From Plazaster borealis (lineage: Eukaryota > Echinodermata > Asteroidea > Forcipulatida > Labidiasteridae), in contig CM037470.1 of NCBI GenBank assembly GCA_021014325.1, positions 186,001 to 250,000 of the forward strand: 64,000 bases of DNA. The letters run 5' to 3'. Positions 49,621-59,200 of the stretch are shown piece after piece. Within the stretch, counting starts at the first letter, position 1, and every line of letters begins with the position of its first letter. The notes beneath the pieces were generated by a model. That model searched no databases, had not been told where the DNA came from, and saw only the letters and a program-made list of their open reading frames with translations. The position numbers and the translations under genes were made by a program.

Positions 49621-51885
49621 AACATTACATTACGTTTATCGTAGATTACGACTGAGGAAAAGCCAAACAGGAACAAAAAAACGTCAAATGTTCTACTTTG
49701 AGGGCAGGCTCCAGGAAACGTTTGACTCACTGCAGTATAATACAACTTTATTTTAGCCAGGTAATTTTTCCTCTACAAGCTTTCCTGGTATATTAGTAGA
49801 TTAAATTAGAAAACCCTTTTCTCTATCCTGTTTTTCATTTAAGTTTTTCCTTGATTAATGAATCCACAAACTTTCATACAAAAATGAAACTGAAATTTAA
49901 ATATTAGAAACTAATAACTTTAAAAGCACTATTAAATAACCCAAAAAGATTTAAAGCAAGTTGTACCAACTACTGACTGTTCTTCAAAATTGTCATTAGC
50001 GGAAATTATTAACTTATTTAAAATCAAATCTTAAATTTGGTAATTGATAATTTAGAATAGAAAAGAAACTATCACTAACGCCATGTTCAACAGTTGAATG
50101 CCCCAAAATGTCTTCACCGATTTAATAAAATACTTTGAAGTTTGAGGCCATTGCCACAATTATTAACCTTGTGCTTCTATTTTATCTTCCAAGATTTCAA
50201 GAATTATTTTGGTGGGGAGATCTTAGCGGAAATTGTAAAGTGAATGCTAAGGAAGAAAAAAAAGTTGAATAAGAACACCATGGAACGTTTTTCACTGGGG
50301 TATGGGCCAACAATTAAGATACTTTGTTGTCTAACTGTAAATTTTGTAAACTAAACAAGTACATGTATAAACTAAGTGATTCAAAGGTCACACTTTTTTG
50401 GCATGTAATATAAAATCACAACAGAAGCTGACTGACCAGTTAAATTTGTAAAATAATTTTAAAACCACCCAGGCAGATATTAAATTGTGTAATAACTACT
50501 TTAAATGGGGAAAACAATCCTCAAAGGGAGGAACACCAGTCATTGTAACAGCCCCAGCATGCCAGACTATGTCTGGTTTTGTTGACAAAAATGTCTGCCT
50601 GCAAAAATGATCTGGATTTCATTTATTTTACCGAGGCATTTGCTTCTTAAGCCATGCAGAAAACAACAGTATAATTTCAATTAAATACACTATTTTATTA
50701 ACTACGGCATGTGAGTCAAAAACACACAAAGATATTTCCACAACCGGTATAGCGTCCATCATTACCACGCAAAACTTGGCAGCCATGTTTGACTGTTCCA
50801 TTCCACGATCACAACAACGGGTCTCAACAAAACCAAAATAATTCAACACGATGTACACCCGCAAATCGTCCAAATAAATCAGTTATCATAAAATCAGGAT
50901 CAGTGACCCACTTTACTTGTTCGAACGTGACATAAATTGTGTCACTACGGTATGAAAAATACCGATCGTTTTGTTGACGTGAGCGAGTACTGCAGTGGTA
51001 AAATGTGCTGCGACATGCATGACAGTACTCGCTGCTGCCTTATGCAAATAAGGTTGATGCACCATGTTTCAACGCACGTCGTCGTCGAATCAGCTGGCCG
51101 ACCAAAACAACCGCCACGAGGTCGAACACACAATTCCATTCTACCATGTTCAAATTGTCCCAATTCTTTTGAAATGTCACAGACAAAACTATCCCCGATG
51201 TTCCCAGTATGTTATCAAAATAAGTTATTTCCAGCTGTGGCAGGGGAAAGGGATTTTTTTCAGATGACTTTTGGAAGACCGAACTGCGATTAGGAAGGGT
51301 AACCGGTCTACACCACCGCCGAGTGTTCGGCTTGAGTTCAGCCAAAACAGTCGGCACAGAATTGCAAGCAATTTACACTACGTTTCCATGCAAACATGCA
51401 TAGTTCATACAAACACATTTGCTATATATGTTCTTAAAATAACAGTGGTTGTCAAAATAGTACGATAATTGTTACAAAATTGGATTTTTACTGGGAAATA
51501 TTCAACAAATTTGTGATGATCGAGTGGGCCCATCATTCACAGACCGACTCATGCAAAATTCTCCGAGTTGTGATTCATCAGTCAAATCTGACTCAGACCA
51601 CCACGGCCCGGACCGGTCATCATAGCAAATTATCTCCTACCATAAACTACATTTATACAAGTACAAGCTGTCACATACAAGCTCATATCCCAAACTGTAC
51701 AAAATGTGGGAAATTATCAAGGATTTAGAAAATTTAACATTTGAAAATGTAAACAAGGAAGTGAGAGATCGCGCGAGTGTAGTCAGGTGCCGGTACTCGA
51801 CGCGCAGAAACTTGTAAACAACAGGGGGAAAATCCACCTAAATTATGCTTATTTTTGAAGAAAACTGTAGTTAAAATACACTCAC

Positions 51886-52250
51886 CTGACTTCTGAAAAC
51901 TTAACAATTCAATTTTGATGACAGTCTCGTTCAGATCGGAGGTCAAAATTCCCCCAGGGTTGTTCAAACCCTGCGTCCAGGGGTCACTCACATGGATGAA
52001 CCACTCGGAATTAGGCGCGCGAAAATGAAATTTCAACCAAGTTTGTTGACGATAGTCCTGTCAAGATCTCGTCGACAAGCGACTCAAAAAGTTGGAAATC
52101 GATTCAAGAAAATTAAAAAATATTCCAGGAATAAAGTTAGTCCAGCGTTGTGATGATTTTTACCCCGCCAACAGAGGTCGCATCAACGTTATGGAATTAT
52201 TTTCTCATGAAGATCCTCGATTGAGTTCGGCGCCAAAAAAAATAAAATGG
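51886..52250 (-). promoter_or_regulatory. Candidate distal promoter and non-coding first exon of DYRK1
   Basis: The block 51.7-52.4 kb is visibly richer in CpG than its surroundings. A YY1-like AAAATGGCGG sits at 52244-52253. On the minus strand a consensus splice donor AAGTCAG|GTGAGTG falls at 51886/51885. The frame through the putative exon has no ATG-started reading frame that continues sensibly. DYRK1 is the next minus-strand gene downstream, so a 5' UTR exon joined to the 39.5-kb exon is plausible. A separate short transcript is the alternative. Confidence 0.4.
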
Positions 52251-53797
52251 CGGAAAGATTGCGCGTCGTTCTTTATTCGAATGGCCTCTAGACGCGAACT
52301 CGGGCCCGGTTACCAGAGTGACCGTCAATCACTGTGCGGCTCTTCTGATCTCGATGTAGCCACGCCTACTTTCCTATGACAACGGTTTACGAAACCGCCA
52401 GATGAAGATGATGTCATGCACGAAAACAACTGCACTCAAAACGTCCCGGATGTTGTGACACGCAGGTTAAAACATCACATGATCATCACAACATTTGCCG
52501 CGAAAAATCTAGAATACAGTCAAACTGGCTGACATTTCTCGTAGAAAAAAGGTAGTTTTAACAACGTTTTTAAAGTGGTTTATAACATTCTAGTACGACG
52601 GGTCATGAATGAAACGTTTCACGGATTACCCGTACGGTCAGACTTATTAAAATGTGACAAAATAAAACGGCTAGATTTATAGATAGATCATCAACATTCC
52701 ATTAAACTTTACGAAGGCATGCTTGGGTTGCGTCATTGCGCAATCAACCATTGTAATACACGTGTTCAGATAGGATAATTTTTAGTCATGGGGCTTAGTC
52801 ATTTCTTCAGATCATATGACTCATAAAGTTGGGGACAACTATGGTGATTATTAATGGTAATTTAGATTAAAATAAAGTTTACAATTTATTTAGGACCACA
52901 CTGAGTTCAACAAAACTGAAAAAGGAAAAAGTGAAACTCGAACTTCAATTTCAAAGAGAAAAACTATTTATAAATATAGTAATATTAATTTTGTAAATGT
53001 CCTTTCGCTGTTTTAGAGAATACATGTAGGTCAAGGCCCCTGGGTGAACTACAACGTTCATTATTTTTATTAAATATTTATGAAACATTTGTCTAAAGTG
53101 AAGAAAAAAAACACACAATAACAGCCCATCTTTTGGGCGAGGTTCAGAATCAAAGGAAGACTTCATCTTTTTAATGACTTGTAAGAAATTCCTCACTTTT
53201 AAATTTTACTTGGCAACTTGTGGTTTAATAAACTAGTGACAGAATTCATTGCTTCTGTAGGACGTCATCAACGCCATGTGTTAATGGCAGTCAGGGTCAT
53301 CGAGATGAGGACGCCCTGGTCCACCTCGGTGTTGTAAATAAATAAAATTGACAATTTGTCCCTGGAATTCAATCAGCAATAAAACAAACAAAAAGGAGCA
53401 GAATATTCAATATTGCTACATTTACTATGTCACAATGAGAGTATGTAATACTTAAGATCATGTGATGAGCACGGACAATATCAATCAGGTCAACCTTAAA
53501 CCACACTCAAAATTAAAACATCTTTAAAATTAATCTCTGGCAAACTTTGCCTTTTAATATCACACTAAAAAAGTTGATCTTACAAACAGAATTACGTCGC
53601 CTGGTGATTCTGACTGATTAAAAGACAAAAATGTAACTTCTCTTTAAAGGTTAAGAGAACAAGTTAATTTGACTATATGATTAGAGTATACTCAAGGCAT
53701 GACACAAATCACAGTCTTAGGTCCATGGTAGACTGGTTCTAAATTCATGACACGATAAATATACAGAAACCCTCCACCATATAGAATACATGAGTAC

Positions 53798-54043
53798 GGG
53801 ACCCAATTTCAAGGCTCTGCTTACCGAAAGCAAAGAATCGGCGCTTACAGGGAATTCTGCTCTTACAGCAAGCATATTTCACGGGTTAGCAGAGAATTTT
53901 TGCTTGTGCGCGTGCACACTCCACGTTACTAGGCATTCTTCGCTTACACAGCTAGCGCAGAAATTCAGCGCTTGAACAGTAAGCGGAGAAGAGCGATCGC
54001 AAGCGCAGAATTCGGCGGTAAGCAGAGCCATGGAACTGGGCCC
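53798..54043. mobile_element. GGGCCCAATTT palindromic MITE, copy 3
   Basis: GGGACCCAATTTCAAGGCTC at the left and AGAGCCATGGAACTGGGCCC at the right. The interior matches copies 1 and 2. Confidence 0.75.
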
Positions 54044-54693
54044 TGGTTTGTGCAAAGTCATCTACACATACACTCAAGACAAGATGGTGGAAACCAAATA
54101 ATTCTTGTGGTCATCATAGCAACCAAGTTGTAATCAACAATGAGAAGATGCGTTGAGGTCTTGTGCAATGTAGGACCAATAGAGGACACAGCGGTACACT
54201 AGTCTCAGAAGGAAATTGTACAAATTAAATGTAAGGTCAAGAATTTATTTCAATTCTAACCCAAATTATAACTCTGAGTGTGTGTACGCGCCATAAATTA
54301 TAGAAAACAAAACTAAGTATTTTACCAACGAATGTAAAAAGTATCCCATTAGGCCTATAGCAGAGTACAGACCAACTCAAGATGCGTTATTTGATAATTT
54401 GAGAATTGACCTACGACCAGCATTTAAATCTTAAAAATTGACTCTCAAGTTTCCATGACAACTATGCACAACACATACGGTACATGTACACATTATGCTT
54501 GTAAATAATAATGAAAAGTAATTACATTAAGAAAGAAAGAAAACAAGTTAAACAGATGGACTAAAAAGTAATTAAAATACAATGCATTCCCCCCCCCCAC
54601 TGCCAAAAATGAAAAGAACCATTTGCGACCTTTACAGTTTTTTATTTACAGAAACCACGGTTCTACTAGATCCATGGGGATGCCATGTCATTG

Positions 54694-54783
54694 AGCCTTT
54701 AGTCGAAGCGCTTGTGGCAACTTGGATGGTATATCACGTAAAGCGCCGGAACCGCAACCATGAAAGCGCCTTGACTAAAGGCT
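54694..54783. repeat. Inverted repeat (GCCTTTAGTC ... GACTAAAGGC)
   Basis: GCCTTTAGTCGAAGCGC and GCGCCTTGACTAAAGGC form arms around about 55 bp. Hairpin-type repeat of unknown family. Confidence 0.6.
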
Positions 54784-55812
54784 ACTCGCGGTCGGTTCAG
54801 TGCTTGAATTCAAATAGAATCTCCACCAGTAAAAGAACAGCAATGCCAACCTTGGCAGTATTTTGTACATTTAATTAGGAAATTGGCTGACAGTTTGCGA
54901 CCTTAGCAACACAAAAGTACTGGTACACTGAAAGAAAACCTCAGAGGGAAACAATAAATCAACATCGGTGTCAAAGGTCAAAAAGATCATGACAGACCAA
55001 TCACATTCAATTAAGATGACCAATTAAAATTCAGTTCTCATTTAAGAAAGGAAATAATAACTCTAACTACTAAGAAATTAAAATAAAACAAAAACTTAAG
55101 ACAGTCGCTCTGTTTACAATAAACAAAAACAATGTCTTTAATGCATTAGTTTTCTATTAATACAACTTTGGTCATTTTGATAGTGCTACTTATAAGATCT
55201 GGCATTTCTTACTGTAAGGGGATACATGGCCTACTTCACCTTCTGGTTGTCATTCACACTTTCCTAAACCAGCACCATTTTCCTTTAGCAAAATATTGTT
55301 TCCACAAGTTTCAAGAACAAAATTCCAGACCTGTACAAGATTTTTCCAAAATTGAGAGCATTGCTGTTAGATCATATTTTAATAAAAGCTAGTTTAGTTT
55401 AGTGTGGCGATATGGAAGTATTAACAGATTAAATATTGTAATTTAACTCATTACTGGCCTTGCACACAAGCCGCACGCATGAGTAAGCGCCTGCATGTAT
55501 TTATCAAAGAACATAATATTTTGTTCTGGAACGATAAAGGAAATGAGTAAAATATGATTACTCGTGGAACAGGAGATCAGTCAGAGACTGATCATAGAGG
55601 AGTGAGGAGCTCAAGAAATGAAGTAGTGATCGCCAATTTTGATTATATTCATCTGCCTCATTGTAACTTCATTGTGTATCTCTGGCTCAACTGACAAACC
55701 CCTTTCCCTTCACAAGAAGTAAATTTCCACCACTCGCACAAGAGCACCATCTCTTTACATTAGAAAATCGTCAACAAATATAAATGATAGAAATAATAAA
55801 CAATAGTGAAAC

Positions 55813-55944
55813 TAAGGCTGTATCTGAATTGGCAGCTACAGCTACGGCTACGACTGTTGCTAAGGGTGATGCCAAGGTCATCCTATACTTCAACGCATGA
55901 TGACGCAGCATGGTAGCCGTAGCCACCAATTCGGTCACGGCCTA
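55813..55944. mobile_element. Hexamer-arm MITE, copy 3
   Basis: AAGGCTGTATCTGAATTGGC then AGCTACAGCTACGGCTACG at the left; GGTAGCCGTAGCCACCAATT then CGGTCACGGCC at the right. The centre contains ACTTCAACGCATGATGACGC, the complement of copy 2. Confidence 0.75.
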
Positions 55945-56247
55945 ATTTTCCCTTCATTATGATGAATTTGAGGTTACATCCAATTCAAGCAACTTTGGCT
56001 ATGGCTATGGTAGACGACAGCAGCAATAACATTGAAGAATAGGCCTTTCCAGCAAGCCAGCCACAGCCACTACTGACACTATTAATTTGTACATGTCCTA
56101 ACGCTGAATTTTTTTTGGGGGGCCCTAACTGGTATGACGCCAGGGTTTCTCCCCTAATGTGTCCATTGTAGTAAGCGTTGATGGTGTGGTGGGAACCAGT
56201 GAAGATTAAGATACAAATTATACTTGAAGTTGAGAAAGGGTTGTTGC

Positions 56248-56269
56248 TCACTTCTTCTTGGGAGGTAAT
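56248..56269 (-). CDS. FBL: Fibrillarin coding exon 9 (7 codons and stop)
   Basis: Acceptor TTCTCCAG, then A|TTA CCT CCC AAG AAG AAG TGA. With the last two bases of exon 8 it gives R-LPPKKK, the expected basic C-terminus. Confidence 0.93.
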
Positions 56270-59200
56270 CTGGAGAAGGAAAAACAGAAGATGGTAAAAT
56301 AATATAAAATTGGATTCAAGAAACACCAGAGTTGAGTTCACAAGTTGATTTAGGAAGGTAACCATGACAATGAATGTAAAATACAAAGATGGAAAAACCA
56401 CGGTGATAAACATAAACAAAGGTGGTTACAAGAAAACATTAGTTTACTTCTCAAAATCAACATAAGTGATGTCTTTGACGAGATAGCTACATTTATATCG
56501 TGCACTCCTCAATTTTTAAGATTTAATTATATCAATAGAACTAGTTTAAAACCTGGTTCATACTCGAATTGCAAAAGTGAAGAAAATTTCCTTGTGTCAC
56601 AATCGGAAAATAGCATATACTGTTTGTTTGCGTCACACAAATTTGAATGATGTATGAGTCGGGGTTCAAAGTATTTGACTGCATCAAATTTCTGTTTTGA
56701 TGTATTCAACTTTGAGCTTACGTTCCAGCCAAGGCGCTTCACTTCACAGGACGCTGTAACTATTTCTTAATTAGTTACAGATTCTAATTACTCCAGTTCT
56801 TACATAACTGATTCTTATCAGAATCCAAAGAAAGAATATTTCCAAGGTGTTACCACAAACATTACAAGATTGTAACTCTACTGAGCAAAGTTTCAAATCT
56901 GATTTTGTAATGAACACCGATTACTACTTTATCTTGAAATGATCAAGAGACATTGACTGACCTGTAGACGCCTACAACGACAGCGTGATCTCGTTCATAT
57001 GGCTCTAACGTCAACTGCTCTTGAGGTTTGAGTTTCTCCGACTGAAGTTTCTTGACTTCCCCAGCAAAGACTGCCTCAGGCTGGGCGGTAGAATCAATGC
57101 AGTTAGCCTAAATATTCAAGATGGAAAAACATTTCAAAGAGTTAAACAGGTTGTTAATTGGCAAAGGGAAAAAGTGGGTAACAGATCTAGGTCTTCAAAT
57201 GGCCTTGAGGATTACGGCAACTACATGTAAACCTTGATGTCATGTTCCAGGCTTACAGACTCCATACACTACTATAAATGAAGGAATACTGGTAAAGCGA
57301 GGATTGTGGCCTGGGTCTCCCTTTGGTCTAGAGGATGAAGCCTATTGGAACTTCTTGGTGTTCAATCAAAGGATTTACCAACTCGTCTACATCACTACAA
57401 ATAAAGAACTAGGGTAGTAGGCATGTGTCTTCCTTCCTTCTTGAGGATGAAGCCTCCTGAACCTCCTGGGTGTTACATTGCAGAGGATTTACAGACTCTC
57501 TACATCACCACAAATTAATAACTAGGGTAGTGGGCTTGGGTTTCCCTTCAGTCTTAAGAATGAAGGTTTGTGGGCAGATCATTTATATCATCCACCAGAG
57601 ATAAAGCCAAATATCCAAGAGCCCTTTTCTCAAGGAACCTTCTAAATGTTACAAAGTCATGGGATGCTCCTTAAACAATAAGCTCTCTTACCTTGATTGA
57701 GATTACAAAGTGTCCCTCATTCTTCAAGAAGCTGTGAGCATTGATAGCGACAATACGAGCTTGATCCGGCTGTGCTACATCAGCAAATATTGTATCAACC
57801 ATACCTGCCAGAGAGATTCAAGATTCAACAATTCTTAGCCCACTTCAACATTTCAACATAATGACACACTTTAGTTGATCTCATTGTTGTATAACGAGCG
57901 AGACTAACACGATCTACAGGATATTATCCGTGAAAATTGTATTAAAAAGTTTTAATCAATCCCTACAGTCAAATTTAAAAACAACATTAAATCCCATACA
58001 AAATCTTGTCACAGACTCACCAACAAGCATCCGGTATTTGTGAGGATGTCTTGCATCTTCAATGATGGGAATAATATTTGTTCGTTTCTTAGCAACGTTG
58101 ATGAGGTCACGACCTGACCTGTGTGAGAACTCTACCGCATACACAAGACCCTCCTAGAAAAAAATAACAAAATTGTTGTCAACATTTGTTTATGTCAGGA
58201 AAAAACAGACTCTTGACAAGAAATGAGAACTTTTTAAGTAAGAAAATTTTGTGAAGGCCAAAGATAAAAAGGGATTGATGTTAACAGTGAAAAGGTAGCT
58301 CGTTTTTGTAAAATTATAAATTGTAAAGTAAATAAATTTGAATAGTAACAGTCTTTTGGTTGTTTTTATGATTCAAATGAATAAACCATACAACAAATCA
58401 CCAACAACGACAGTTCAGCAGGTTGTTTTGACAGTCAAGTACTTAGCTTCCTTCACATTTTTCTGAGACAGAAGGTCCATCTGAAACTCGAAAGGACACT
58501 TCATTTGTCAGGTTTGTCTTCAACTTTATCTTTGAAAATGTTGGGGAAGAAAACAACTCTGAAGACACAAAAAACACATTTGAATAACTTACAGGTCCAA
58601 CGATATCTGAGACGTGTGAGACTGTTGTTCCTGATGCAGCACCAAGATAGAGAACTTTCTCTCCAGGTTTGATATGGATCTGATCAACTCCACCCAAGAT
58701 GGCTGCTGCTAACTTAGAACGGAATGGATTCCAGGCTCTGTATTCAATCTTTACCTCTCCTTCCTGTTTAGAGATTCAAACGGAAGCAAAGTTCAGGATC
58801 GTATTCTTCATAACTTTCTGCTTACCCCCTCAGCCATAATCCTAGTTTAGTTTTGTTTGATACTTAAGTATTGGAAACCCTACTACAGGGTGTTTGTCAG
58901 CAGTTTTAGAGTCTTAAAGGGAAGGTATACGTTTGGTAATCACTCTTAAATTAATGGCAATAAAAACCTACTTGGTTAGAAGTACAGCAGCTTTCGATAG
59001 TATAAAGCATTTTGAGAATCATTTCACTCCGAGTAATGTGATTATGGAAAAAGATATCAGTTTTTATCCCCCAAAATTTGAATCTGTCAGATACGATTCT
59101 CAGTTTGTGTATTCTATTTACGGATTATTCTTCCTGCATGGACATAACCGCTCAAGATTTTCGGCGACATCTCAAAAACACGACCACCTTTTGAAATAAA

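Larger units (their letters stand above)
39486..51885 (-). other. Putative DYRK1 5' intron (non-coding), about 12.4 kb
   Basis: No coding exon is visible. If the distal first exon at 51886 is real, this is a 5' UTR intron. Contents other than the listed repeats are AT-rich and uninformative: 39490-41520, 44160-45480, 46320-48580 and 49620-51880. Open frames here (for example 40203-40439, 50937-51293) show no recognisable motifs. Confidence 0.45.
52380..56247. other. Intergenic region between fibrillarin and the DYRK1 promoter
   Basis: Includes the fibrillarin 3' UTR immediately below 56248, for which I found no canonical AATAAA on the minus strand within several hundred bases. Otherwise AT-rich, with the three repeats listed. 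No gene seen. Confidence 0.5.

Noticed and set aside
50937..51293. 118-codon plus-strand ORF near the CpG-rich block
   Set aside because: No recognisable motif, overlapping open frames on both strands, no splice or promoter support.
51734..52036. Minus-strand ORF starting KFHFRAPNSEWF in the CpG-rich block
   Set aside because: It has no ATG start and an in-frame stop just upstream, and it crosses the likely splice donor; better read as non-coding exon.
53790..54061. Overlapping ORFs on both strands
   Set aside because: They lie inside a palindromic MITE; the same peptide appears at 45911-46102.
57300..57560. Intronic box C/D snoRNA in fibrillarin
   Set aside because: A C-box-like GTGATGT exists on the minus strand, but no D box at the right distance and no terminal stem in both units.
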